A stretch of 64,000 bases of DNA from Apodospora peruviana (Eukaryota; Ascomycota; Sordariomycetes; Sordariales; Lasiosphaeriaceae): positions 2,200,001-2,264,000 of the forward strand of contig JAUEDM010000003.1 of NCBI GenBank assembly GCA_033439685.1, given 5' to 3'. A model generated the notes under the pieces. The model made no database searches, had not been told where the DNA came from, and saw only the letters and a list, made by a program, of their open reading frames with translations. Shown here piece after piece: positions 33,372-44,478 of this stretch. Positions within the stretch are counted from its first letter, which is position 1. Each line of letters opens with the position of its first letter. Made by a program: the position numbers and the translations under genes.

Positions 33372-36300
33372 ATGGCGGACGTGGCTGTCCAGCTGCTGTC
33401 CAGTCCTATCGACTGCAAGCCCAAGATGTCTCTGAGCATTACGACTGACCTGCCTATGTCTAGCTTTCCCGACTACGTGGACCCGTTCGAGTCCTCTGAC
33501 GACACCATGATGAACTCGCCCACAGCACTGAATCCGGCCTCTCGGCTGGTCGACAAGCTCAAGGGGGATGTCAGTCGCCATCCTTCTCCCCAGCCGACGC
33601 ATGTCAGCTATCCTCTCATGGCCAAAACCAATGGCAATGGTCATCGTGTCCTACGGTCGGCAACTGTGGGATACGTTGCCCCCGAGTTCAAAGGAAAATC
33701 AGAGCAGATGAAGCAAGGTCAGACTTCCTCCCCGCTGTGCGGTCAGTGTGGCCCCTGCTAATACTCGAGCAGTCAAGGACATTATCAGCAAGTCTGGCTG
33801 GATACCCGAGGCTCTCATTGACGCTCAAATTATCTGGTTCTACAGCGAGCTGGGCATTGATGATGTCTACTTCCAGGTGGAGAACCCCGGTGTCATCGCC
33901 AACCACATCACGTCGCTGTATGCCGCCAAGGTAGCGGCTTTCTCCCGTGAGGATAAGCGGGAAGAGATCAGACTGGACATGGAGGCTTATGATCACGCCA
34001 TCTATATCGACACAAGTGAGCCCGGAAAGACTGTCCCTGGTGGGCCACGATATGAGCACAGACTTGAATCCAAGTACCTGGACGGCAGCGACAACTCGAA
34101 GCGATTCCGTGTCGAAACCTTCCGGTCGCCTGGTGTTCTGGGACAAAAGGCCGACTCCAAGGCAACATTACGATGCTACTTCGTCTACCAGTGCCAGTTC
34201 GTCGAGCCCAATGCAGATCCTAAGGAGACTCGTCTTGAGGTCATCAGCGATCGCATGTTTCTTACAAAGGCCACAAAGAATACTAAGCAGATTTACCAAG
34301 AGATCATCGAGCTGGCGGTTAACCGGACAGGCCCTGTCATTGAAGTCTTCGATATCGAGGACTCGCGGGAAAAGAGGCTAGTTGTCGCATTTCGCTCCAG
34401 GACAGCAAGAGGGTTGTTCAGTGCCATGAGCGACCTGTACCACTACTACGGAGTTACCAGCTCTCGGAAGTACGTCGAGCAATTCTCCAATGGCATCACC
34501 GTCATGAGCATCTACTTGCGGCCGGCAGCCAACCTCGAGTCAAAGTACCCTCCCATCGAGCAATCGATCCACCAGATCACCAAGGAGATCTCACTCTTGT
34601 ACTGCATTCCCCAGAACAAGTTCCACCACCTATTCGCTTCAGGAGAGTTGAGTCTACAAGAAACAACGTACGCACATTGCGTATGGGTTTTCGTACAGCA
34701 CTTCCTGAACCGACTTGGATCCGAATATGCTTCCCTGGTCGCAGCACTGGACCCGAAGAACAATTCGCACGCTGAAATCCTCTCCAAGATGAAGAAGCGG
34801 CTGCGAACCGAGACCTTTACCCCCGACTACATCCTTGAGATCATCAACTCCCACCCAGGGCTTGTTCGTGCTTTGTACGCCTCTTTCGCTGGTGTCCACT
34901 TGAGGGTCGGACCTGACTTTGACCGCCATTGCATTGCCCCGACGCCTGCTGTCGAGGTGCTTTCAGACTCCAGGCTCCAAGATCGTATCACCAAGGACGT
35001 CACCAACGAGCACGAAGAGATGGTCATGACTGCTTTCCGCGTCTTCAACAATGCTGTTCTCAAGACCAACTATTTCACCCCTACCAAGGTGGCTCTGAGC
35101 TTCCGCCTTGATCCCTCATTCCTTCCCCAGATCGAGTATCCTAAGCGTCTATACGGCATGTTCCTTGTCATCACATCTGAGTCGCGGGGCTTCCACCTGC
35201 GCTTCAAGGACATTGCGCGCGGTGGTATCCGTATTGTCAAGTCCCGCAGCAAGGAAGCATACTCCATCAACGCCAGAAACCTGTTTGACGAGAATTATGG
35301 GCTGGCTAGCACTCAGCAGCGCAAGAACAAGGATATCCCAGAGGGTGGTTCGAAGGGTGTTATTCTGCTTGACCCCAAGCAGCAGGACAGGCATCGTGAG
35401 GCCTTTGAGAAGTACATCGACAGTATTCTGGATTTGCTGCTGAAGGCCGAAACCCCAGGCATCAAGAATCCCGTTGTCGACCTCTACGGAAAAGAAGAGA
35501 TTCTATTTATGGGTCCTGACGAGAACACTGCCGACCTGGTCGACTGGGCGACTGAACACGCGAGGCTCCGCGGCGCTCCATGGTGGAAGTCCTTCTTCAC
35601 CGGCAAATCCCCGAAACTCGGCGGCATTCCCCACGACGCTTATGGCATGACCACGTTGTCAGTTCGGGAATACGTCAAGGGCATCTACCGCAAGCTCGAG
35701 CTGGATCCCTCGAAGGTGATGAAGATGCAGACGGGTGGCCCCGACGGCGATCTTGGCAGCAACGAGATTCTTCTGAGCGACGAAAAATACACGTCGATTG
35801 TCGACGGGTCGGGCGTCCTTGTGGATCCCAACGGTATCGACATTGAGGAGCTGCGACGTCTTGCCAAGAAGCGTGTCATGATCTCCCAGTTTGACATGTC
35901 CAAGCTGTCTCCGGATGGCTACCGGGTACTTTGCGAGGATACGAACGTCAAGTTGCCTAACGGGGAGGTCATCAACAACGGCACGGCATTCCGCAACACC
36001 TTCCACCTTCGTGATACAGGGCTCACGACTATGTTTGTCCCGTGCGGCGGCCGGCCCGAGTCCATTGATCTCGTCTCGGTCAGCAAGCTCATCAAGGACG
36101 GGAAGTCGACGATTCCTTACATTGTGGAAGGTGCCAATCTCTTCATCACGCAGGATGCCAAGTTGCGCCTCGAGGCTGCCGGCTGCGTTGTCTACAAGGA
36201 CGCAAGTGCAAACAAGGGCGGCGTGACGAGCTCATCCCTCGAAGTACTCGCCTCTCTGAGCTTCGACGACGAGGGCTTTGTGACCAACATGTGCCATGAT

Positions 36301-36778
36301 GCTCAAGGCAATGCGCCCGAATTCTACAAGGCCTACGTCAAGTCAGTGCAAGAGAAGATCTGCGAGAATGCCCGCCTCGAGTTTGAGGCCATCTGGCGCG
36401 AGTATGAGCAGACTGGTACCCCGCGCTCTATTCTTTCGGATAAGCTTTCGCTGGCCATCACGACGCTTGACGAGGAGCTTCAACACTCTGAATTGTGGGA
36501 GAACGAAAAGATTCGCAGATCTGTGCTTGCGGATGCGCTGCCCAACCTGCTCATTGAGAAGGTTGGACTCGACACTATCATTGCGCGTGTGCCGGATCCG
36601 TACCTCCGGTCCATATTCGGAAGCTTCTTGGCGAGTCGCTTCGTGTATGAATATGGCAGCTCTCCAAGCCAGTTTGCCTTTTACGATTTGTGAGTAGTGA
36701 TTAACCCAGTCACTTTGTATGAATTGTTGCTAACTTTCTCCTAGCATGTCGAGGAGAATGTCAAAGATGCAGTCTTAG
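33372..36778 (+). CDS. GDH2: NAD-specific glutamate dehydrogenase, large type
   Basis: Three exons: 33372-33717, 33773-36689 and 36745-36778, giving 1098 aa, the class size for the fungal 115-kDa enzyme. The N-terminal third is the regulatory extension (SGWIPEALIDAQIIWFYSEL, YVEQFSNGITVMSIYLRP). The catalytic region has the glutamate site LRFKDIARGGIRIVKSR, then KDIPEGGSKGVILLD, the dinucleotide domain with TGGPDGDLGSNEILL, and VEGANLFITQDA. Family knowledge: oxidises glutamate to 2-oxoglutarate and ammonium with NAD+, a catabolic step usually repressed by glucose. The last exon encodes only 11 residues (MSRRMSKMQS preceded by the split Phe codon). Reading through the donor would instead end at TGA 36691-36693. 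The ATG at 33372 sits in CACCATGG, a good initiation context. Confidence 0.95.
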
Positions 36779-38428
36779 ACATTGATTCAGTTTTGCATCG
36801 TTCATATTGTGTGGTTTTGGGAGGCAAGCTAGGTGTGCAAAAGTATATCGGTATTAGAGAAAATCGAGATAAAAAGCAACAGAAGCCCGAGGTTATTATG
36901 ACAACATGGGATAAGCTTTTCTATTCCAGTCTACATATGGGATGGCGGGTTGGCATTATCTTTTCTTTTTCGATTTTCTATAGTTTCCATCATAAATTTC
37001 TTTTATTTGTCTACTCGTTGAGAGCGGGCAGACAGTTCGGTCGCTTTTGACTTGTAGTCAGTCTGTCTGGTATGAACCCGAGACGCATGGTGCAATACCC
37101 ACCTATTTGCATGTATATAACTAGACTTTAGAATTACATTTGATCATGACGTGAGATGAAAGTTGGATTAGATAGCCCGTAGAATTCATCAAGTAACAGA
37201 ATTTGGTTTTTGTCGGGTGGCTATTGATGTGAATGCCCTCCCGGACAAGAACCAAGTTCTCAGCCGAATCGGTTCAGAGGAGTCGTGCAAACAAGACGAG
37301 GCGGTGTGATGAGACAAGAAAAGATCGCCTATCGTAGCCCCTTTTTCCGTGTCTTGGCTCACGGGTGTTTTCGGAATCTGAGAGAAGCGGTAAAGGGCCA
37401 AAGGACGACTGGGGAGATATTGAATTGATATTAAGCCGCCCCCGGAGTTTTTCTACGTACCCCGGATATGCACACATATGTATATATGTGAATCTTGCTA
37501 TTTATATGCCTGTTTCCCTCCTGCTGCTGAATAGATTACCTGGTATGTATCTATATAAATATCAGAGATTCTGATAAACTTGCTCTTGTTGACGGAGGGA
37601 CGAAATACATACGGATTGATACGGTCCGTCAGTGGTGGCTGGGTACCTTAGGTACCTATGATAGATGGGCGGTGCGGCTAAAAACATGATGGTTCTTGAT
37701 AAAGGGTCCCTTGGAGTTTCTAGAAGCGCTCGCTTTAGGTACCTAGGTGGCTAGCCAGGGCCTCCACTGGACAATCAGATGTGCCGATAAAGATAAGGTG
37801 TGGCAGCAAAACACGGTATGCCACCCACCGGCTTTCGAGATCCGAGCGAGCTGGGCTAGTTTCTGAGAACCTCCTCGGCTAGAGATATACCGAGTTCAAA
37901 TATTGGGAATTTGGGAGAATCAGCCGATATCGGATTCTCACCATGCGACTTGCTGTGACTCGATGTATACTTCCCCTATCTCCTCCTGTGGTGTTCTATT
38001 CTCCGGTATATATGACCATGGAACATGAATAACGCCGTTTTCTGCCACGATGATAGTAAAAGGGAGTTAGTTGCACGATCAATGCCAGTGTGGTCTGAAA
38101 GGAAAACAACACCACTACCGACGTTCTCTTCTCCGCGCTGTACTGTACAAAGACCCGAGACTTAGGTAGGTACCTACCCACGGGAGACAAGCAGCAGCCA
38201 GATGAGAGACACAACTCACCACTCCCATCAAGTCAGGTAGCCCGTAGATAATATTTCTTGCCCAGTAGCACAACTCCCGTCAGTAAGCAGTAATATTAAT
38301 ATTTTACCACAACCCGAGTAATAGCCACCCAGCATGAATAAAACCCATTAATAACCCAGCCACCCATCAACACACCAAAAGCAAACGCCGAAATCTCCAT
38401 AACCACCCAGCAAGCCCTAGAACCAGTC
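36779..38428. other. Convergent 3' region, GDH2 / prephenate dehydrogenase
   Basis: 1.65 kb between convergent stops. It carries a small hairpin-capable CACATAT/ATATGTG pair at 37473-37490, TTCTAGAAGC at 37718-37727, and three TAGGTACCTA-like clusters (37642-37659, 37735-37748, 38162-38178). No credible coding frame. Confidence 0.5.
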
Positions 38429-40344
38429 TTAGTCCTTGGAACTCGCCAACACAGCCTTGATCATGGCGTTCCCAATCTCAACCGCGCCCTCGAACCGCGG
38501 CTCAAAGAACCGCTGCGTAACAGCGAACCGCTCCCGCCAGGTCTCGAACTGCCTCAGCGCAACACACTCGGCCCAGCCGCACGCCGCAATGGTAAACTGC
38601 AGGTCGTCCCTCCTAAAAGTGTTGTCCTCGATGCCCACGGCAAGACACTCGTCCAGAAAACCCGGCGTCCTAAACAGGTGCTCCGTCACACCCAGCCACA
38701 GGCGGAACAGCGGCGTCGAGCAAATCATGTGGTCGTACGGCACGATGCCCAGCGCGCTCCAGCAATCCACCATGGCCAGCAGACTCAGATGATTATTCGG
38801 CAGCCGGGTACCGGCGGCCCCTTTCTCCTGCTTGCCCAAGCTGAACTGATCCAGCACGTCATCCCTCAACAGCGGTTTCGACGCCCACTTGGGCGACCCT
38901 TCAGCCCCAAACACCTTTTCTTTGGCAGCATAAACCCGCTCGCGGAGCTCGTCGCGGCGGCCCTCCAACATCAAGTAGTAAAGCTCGGTCGTCGACTTGG
39001 CGAACTGGTTGATCTGCTTGTGGGCCTCAGGATTCAGGATAGCCAAACCGGCGTAGACGTGCCATTTTTGCGCGTAGATGCGCAGCATCAGGTTGATTTT
39101 GACGTTCTCGATGCCGCCGACGTAGCGGGCACCCTCCCAGGGGAACTGCTTGGTGGCGTGCCAGGCCTTGCCCATGCTCAGAAAAGCCGCGTGCGTGACG
39201 GCTTGGGTGTCGGCCGTGATGCGGTCATGTTCCTTCGCCGTGAGGTACACGTGTTTCGACCCGAGGCAGCGGAGCACGTTCTCGACCTTGGCGAATGACT
39301 CGTCCGAAGCACGATGCTTGATCAGGACCAGCGGTTGGCCGCGCGAGTCGACGTTGGGGCCGTGGAGGGAGTGGCACGACACAATGTTGACGTCGCTCGG
39401 TAGGTGGTCTTCAAATGCCTTGATCTCTGGGTCTTTACAGGACGTCTGTCCGCCGACGATGGCACCAAGTCGGGTTGCTATCCTCCCACAAACAACAGTA
39501 AGAAAAACTACTGGCATTCATCAAAGGTGAGACGAGACACACAAGGAGCATACTGGGCAACAACGGCGCCAATGGCTGCCGCCTCAACACTATATATGAT
39601 ATAACAGCTGGCGCGCGATACGAGGTGGCCATTGCGAAGAATTTGCACTTTGCTCTATAAAGACAAAAAGGTCTCAGCACTGGTCGGCTGCGAAGGGATC
39701 ATGTTCGAGCGCGACCATACATTGCCCGAGAACTCTTTCACCAAATCGTCGTACTTCTCTTCCCGGTCGCAGGCCATGATCCTAACCGCTTGGTTAGCCA
39801 ATGCCCCCATCGATACCACATTATCTCGACGATATTTCGAGTTAGCAACGTTATCTATGAGAGGACTCCAAGTTAGCGAACAGTCTCCAAAATCAAGAAG
39901 GCTTGTTCGGAAAGACGAAGTAATGTGTTGGTATCAGACAAAATTTTAAAGGTAGCTGAGATTTTTCATCATGGAAAGCCCACTAGACAAACTAGGCCCA
40001 GAATGGGTGACCAGCCGTCCCATGTGCGATACTCTAGCCAAATGCACTCAAGTCATCATATTGTTGGGGTGCCGTGTGTTGGGAGCGTGAAAAGGAAGAA
40101 GGTAACGTACCAAAAGTTTACAAACTGTCGAGCAGTTGCAAGAATCGCCAGCGCGCACAAAATATCCTTTGTCGGTGCTGACGCTGGAAGGGAGGGATCC
40201 GAACGAGAGCGAGAAAAAGAATTACCTCCAGCCTGCAGCGCTGAGTCTGCGGGCGTACATCTTGCCCATATCACCCATGCCGATCAGGCCAACCACGAAG
40301 TTGGGATCTATCGTGAAAGTCGACGATCTAGACGTTTCCGCCAT
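38429..40344 (-). CDS. TYR1: Prephenate dehydrogenase
   Basis: Four exons: 40344-40226, 39781-39721, 39654-39543 and 39477-38429, giving 446 aa. The NADP site is GLIGMGDMGKMYARRLSAAG (G19xxG22xG24). Exon 2 continues RIMACDREEKYDDLVKEF and exon 3 RNGHLVSRASCYIIYSVEAA. Exon 4 carries LGAIVGGQTSCK, DVNIVSCHSLHGP, QPLVLIKHRAS and EHDRITADTQAVTHAAFLSM, typical of fungal Tyr1. Family knowledge: converts prephenate to 4-hydroxyphenylpyruvate, the committed step to tyrosine in the cytosol. Intron 1 is 444 bp, exceptional for this gene set, while the others are 66 and 65 bp. The correct exon 2 was picked because it alone restores the ACDR..K segment after GWR; an earlier AG (near 40167) leads to a stop. 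It shares a 450 bp divergent promoter with the RCC1-like gene. Confidence 0.92.
39782..40225 (-). other. Long first intron of TYR1
   Basis: The GTAATT donor at 40225 and GGTTAG acceptor at 39782 are required by reading frame. On the gene strand it holds two ATGATGA words (40059-40053 and 39972-39966) and a CTGA (39937-39934), reminiscent of box C/D snoRNA signals but without a convincing terminal stem. Confidence 0.6.
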
Positions 40345-40794
40345 TGTGATGAATCGCGGAGAAATAAAGGTTCTTTGTGGGATCCCAGGACCAAAATCAC
40401 ATCTCGTGGTTTACCAATGCTTGCGCAGTTTCTCCTCTCGGTTGTTGAGCTGCGAGAAGCGAGCGGGAAAGCACTGGGTCCGAAAGAGTGGTGGTCGTGG
40501 TTGAGTCGATGAGGGACAGAAGAAAAAGATTTGCAGAGAAAGGGAAAAAAAATTGAGAATTTATGGTCAGCGAATGCCCCACCTCAACACGAGCCAATCG
40601 GCGATTTTGAAGGTGTGTCTTAGCGTGGACCTACCGCGGCTCTTCGTATGTACTGTCTAACCCTGCCTGCTGTAACTGTAACTCTAAGCAAATACCAGAT
40701 GCTTTTTGAAGTTCGATTGCAGTTGAACATAGTCATCAAATCGAAAACCACGCTTTAAGATATAAAACTATAAAACCGAGGAGACCATAGTACA
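40345..40794. promoter_or_regulatory. Divergent promoter between TYR1 and the ATS1-like gene
   Basis: 450 bp of divergent upstream DNA. AT-rich GATATAAAACTATAAAACC at about 40757-40776 lies some 20-40 bp before the ATS1-like ATG and may be a TATA-type element. Nothing else is identified. Confidence 0.4.
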
Positions 40795-41952
40795 ATGACC
40801 ACAGTGATCTTTGCTCTGGGCTCCAACGGCTCCGGCCAGCTGGGTATCGGCCACAAAGAGGATGTCTCCGTCCCCAAAATGGTTCTCTTTCACGACGACG
40901 ACAGCAACGATCATGATGATTTAGCACCAGCAAAAATAGTGGCAGGCGGTAACCACACCATCATCGTCACAACCTCCGGGTCAGTCTACTGGGCAGGCGA
41001 TTTTACCACAGGAGCTTGCGGAAAAGTAGTCGCACAACGAGATGTCCAACAACCTGAATTTTATCCCGTCAATCTCACAGCTTCACCCCAACCTTTCAAA
41101 GTAGGCCCCGTCGCCGCAACCTGGGAAGGCACCATAATCACCCGCCTAGACGACGAACAAAACAAAAACACCCAGGTCTACGCCTTCGGATCCGGAAACA
41201 AGGGTGAGCTAGGGCTCGGCGAGTTCATCGTCCGCACACCCAACCCGTCCTTGATCCCCAACTTCCCTCCTCCAGACACGCACATCATCGACCTGTCCGC
41301 CTGCGCAAGCCACGTCGTCGCCGTGCTCTCCAACGGTGAAGCTTGGGGCTGGGGCGTCGGCCGCAAAGGCCAGCTCGGGCAGCCCGCTGAAGCCATCATC
41401 CACTCCCCACGCAAGATTATCGACGACAACATTAACTTCAAAGTCATCCGCGCCGTGTGCGGCCGAGAATTCACTTGTCTCTTCGGCTCCCCGGAGACCG
41501 GCGATTTCGCCATCATAGGCTCCGATAAACGGGACATCAAGTCCGGTGCTCCGCCATCCCAAAACGTGGCCGGGTGGAAAGAGGTCGGCGCGAGCTGGGG
41601 CAACGTCTACGTGCTCAAGCAGGACGGGACCCTGCTGAGCTGGGGCCGCAACGATCAAGGCCAGCAGCTGGCGCCCGCGGACCTGCCTCGCAACATCGAG
41701 CGCATCGCCGTCGGGAGCGAGCACGTGGTGGCCTTGAACGAAAGCGGCGATGTGACAGCCTGGGGCTGGGGCGAGCACGGCAACTGCGGGCCGGCGACGG
41801 CGAACGCCGAAAAGAAAGGAGAAGGAAGTGGGCAGAGGAATGTCATTGCGTCGTCTAGGTTTATACCGCCTGGGGCCAAGATTGTTACGATCGGAGCTGG
41901 ATGCGCGACGAGTTGGGTTGCTATCAAGATGCCGCCGGCTCAGGAGCAATAG
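40795..41952 (+). CDS. RCC1-repeat protein, probable ATS1/KTI13 homologue
   Basis: Single exon of 385 aa. RCC1 blade signatures recur: IFALGSNGSGQLGIGHK at the N-terminus, VYAFGSGNKGELGLGE, EAWGWGVGRKGQLGQP, LLSWGRNDQGQQLAP and VTAWGWGEHGNCGPA, with H-T-I-I/H-V-V-A between them. The small size, no RanGEF extras and no extra domain fit Ats1/Kti13 better than nuclear RCC1. Family knowledge: Kti13 binds Kti11/Dph3 and acts in electron transfer for diphthamide and Elongator-dependent tRNA modification; it was first found as an alpha-tubulin suppressor. Assignment to ATS1 rests on size and repeat pattern, so another small RCC1 protein is possible. It converges on RAD9 with only 160 bp between stops. 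Confidence 0.75.
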   Translation: MTTVIFALGSNGSGQLGIGHKEDVSVPKMVLFHDDDSNDHDDLAPAKIVAGGNHTIIVTTSGSVYWAGDFTTGACGKVVAQRDVQQPEFYPVNLTASPQPFKVGPVAATWEGTIITRLDDEQNKNTQVYAFGSGNKGELGLGEFIVRTPNPSLIPNFPPPDTHIIDLSACASHVVAVLSNGEAWGWGVGRKGQLGQPAEAIIHSPRKIIDDNINFKVIRAVCGREFTCLFGSPETGDFAIIGSDKRDIKSGAPPSQNVAGWKEVGASWGNVYVLKQDGTLLSWGRNDQGQQLAPADLPRNIERIAVGSEHVVALNESGDVTAWGWGEHGNCGPATANAEKKGEGSGQRNVIASSRFIPPGAKIVTIGAGCATSWVAIKMPPAQEQ

Positions 41953-42112
41953 GGGTACTGATTGCTATAGCATCCCCCCTGACGGATGAGTTCCAACTCG
42001 GGACCACTAAGCCACCAAAAAAGCAATAATTCCACGCTCTCGATTCACCTGATTAATATCCCAGAGCATACGTCCGGAGCAAAATGTCGCTGGTCTCTCA
42101 TTCCACCAAGTA

Positions 42113-43817
42113 TCAAGGAGAAAACAGCCCAAACCGACGGACCTGGATTTTGGTCAGCGGGAAGCCATGAGGAGACGACTAGATAGAAACCTGTCTCGAT
42201 AGACTTACCTCTGAGAGCCTCTGTGTAGGCTCAAGCCCAGCCGAAAGGTGTGTGGGCTGAGACTCATTTTGAGTTTGCTCGGCAGCGTTAGGCCGGGGAA
42301 GGTAGCTACTGATACGCAGCGACGGATTCTGCGGAGCACCCTTGGTTAGCTTACAGGTGGTCGAAGAATTACTGGTAGGTATGTGGAGTATTACCGGCTC
42401 ATTCGCAGTCGTGTTCCACTCCAGTCTCGCATTATCGGCATCATCTTCTTCGTCGTCTTCGTCAGGATTGACAGGTTCCCACAGCTGATCATCGTCCTGG
42501 CCAACGAAGAGCGAGTCGGACCGGGCCGTAGCCGGGGGCGGCATAGGCGGCGGACGGATCTCGAACTGGGGCTGACGAGGGGCCAGCGGACCTCGTGTCG
42601 GTGTTTTTTGCTGCTGCTGCTGTCGCTGGCTCTGTTGGTTATCGTTGTTCGCAAGGACGGAACTGCCTCGGTGCGACCCCGAGTCTAAACCTGTCTGAGG
42701 GTTCCGGCCAGAGTTCGCAGCGGCGGCAGCCGCGGTATTTGCCCGTGGGTTCTTGTGCTTTTGTGTATTGGCGTCCTTTTCGCCAACGGTCATTAGGATG
42801 AATTCACAAATAATTCCGTCTCCGCTGTAGGAGAGCTTCATGGGTCGGCCCGGATCCGAGTAGGTCGTGTTCAGATCACCACTGGTTAGTTGCGCGTGCT
42901 GAAGAATGGCGCGGAAGTCTTTTACACTGATGATAATGTGGAGCTTGCCCTGGACCTGGACGTCATCAAACTCGTCCATCTCAACAGCAATATTGGTGTG
43001 AAGGGGCTTCTTGAGAACAGCTAGATGGAAATTGTTAGCATTTGCCAGTATTAGACAACTCGGGTTTCAGTTTACCTTCGTTGCTATTAGCATTGCGCTT
43101 CTGTGACTTCTCTGTAAAGCACGTAAAGTTGACGACACGGTTCTCTTCGTCCGTGTTTATGTCGAGGAGTTCAATCCCGGGTCCAAAGTGGTCCATGAGC
43201 TGGCGTAATGTCCTAGACGATATGGACCAGTGGTTGCCCGCTTGCGTCTTGTCAAACTTGGCATGCGTCGGAGCCTTGGGCTCGAAAGCCAGGGAATGCG
43301 ATGCCGTGATCCCTGACGGCTTTGTTGAGTATTGAGTTCAATTTAGGTTGGAGGATAGACGACATACCATTTCTGCAGGCGATTCTGGCGACTAAGCGGC
43401 TCTTCTTACCCGGGCCGTCATCTATGGCAACATCACAACGCTCTATCGAGGCATCCTTGTCCCGGGATGGATCTCCTTGGCGCGTCCGGAAGACTGACAG
43501 CAAGGACTTGATGTAGAGCTGGCAAAAGAACCTGTCCCGATACTGGGCGTTGCCCTCAAAGTTGTACCGCGAGAAGAAGCGGTTGGCCGCAAAGGTGAAG
43601 CAGATGTAGGCTGATTTGGAAATGTTTAGTGTGGTTAATGTCAGCTAGAGCACAAGCGGTTTGAGTTAGCAAATAATAAAATATGTTGTTTTAATTATAT
43701 TCGAACCTTTTCTTTGCGGGCCTCCAAACAGACATCGTCGCTGAACTTGAACATGCAGGCGAGCGCGTCATGGAAGACGGCGACGCCCTCTTCACTTAAA
43801 GTGAAGTTCAGCACCAT
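42113..43817 (-). CDS. RAD9: DNA-damage checkpoint clamp subunit Rad9
   Basis: Five exons: 43817-43707, 43644-43368, 43312-43076, 43020-42209 and 42142-42113, giving 488 aa. The N-terminal PCNA-like region begins MVLNFTLSEEGVAVFHDALA, with SKSAYICFTFAANRFFSRYN, HWSISSRTLRQLMDHFGPGI and LHIIISVKDFRAILQHAQL all matching Rad9 blocks. The C-terminal tail is disordered, with Gln runs and an acidic patch (NPDEDDEEDDADN). Family knowledge: Rad9-Hus1-Rad1 (9-1-1) is loaded at damaged DNA; the phosphorylated Rad9 tail recruits the TopBP1 homologue. The last exon encodes only VRRFGLFSP, resembling the conserved VRGLGLFD-type Rad9 end; it is reached by a 66 bp GTAAGT...CAG intron. Reading through the donor would stop at 42179 instead. 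Confidence 0.9.
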
Positions 43818-44478
43818 TTGTTGAGCTACCGCAATGGATCAATCCATTGGTGCCCAAACGGTGTTTGTTAATCCGAGTTCTCTTGTGAACCTCGACAGAA
43901 GGTGGCGGAAATAAATTTAATCGACTTGAGATGTGAGACGCGCATTGGATCGAAGGAAGGCGCGCCTGGTCTCAGTGCATTCGAGGCACTGTTATCGGTG
44001 AACGTTTGCTGTATTTTGGGCGGACTTCAGGTGACCGTGGACACCAATTACCCGTTGCAGCGCTAGGCCGTGCTGAATAATTCGCCGGTTTATGGACGAC
44101 ACGCAACACGATGCCGCGACCTAAGGTACCTGACTGAGGTGGTAACCTGGAAGTGGATGACATCAACAACGCGACAATCTGGAACACGCATCCAACTGCT
44201 GCCTTTCAAGTCAATCACCTTAGACTACTTCCAAGTACGAATTCGCAGGCGTTTGAGATACGTTGAACTACAGCGGCTTCTTGAAATTTACTCCTCTCGC
44301 TTTGTCTGTTGTTTGGCTTTTATTGCGTCTTTATTATCCAAATACATGCTCTTTATTGACATCTCATTCATCCCCATCACAACACTCATTACCCCGGCAC
44401 AAACAGGAGAAGAAGACATCAAACCGAAAACTCTCGGAAACTTATAAATCCTCCGAGGTATATACGGAGTTACCAACC
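43818..44478. promoter_or_regulatory. Divergent promoter between RAD9 and the F-box gene
   Basis: 661 bp of divergent upstream DNA. A CTTATAAATCC element at 44441-44451 lies about 35 bp before the F-box ATG. The frame is open upstream of that ATG to 44263 but has no earlier in-frame ATG. No damage-response site was identified with confidence. Confidence 0.4.

Noticed and set aside
39990..40020. GGGTGACCA resembling part of 5S rRNA
   Set aside because: Only about nine bases agree; the rest of a 5S gene (conserved 5' end, internal control region) is missing.
44263..44478. N-terminal extension of the F-box protein
   Set aside because: The frame is open but has no in-frame ATG, and the sequence is AT-rich promoter-like with a TATAAA box just before 44479.
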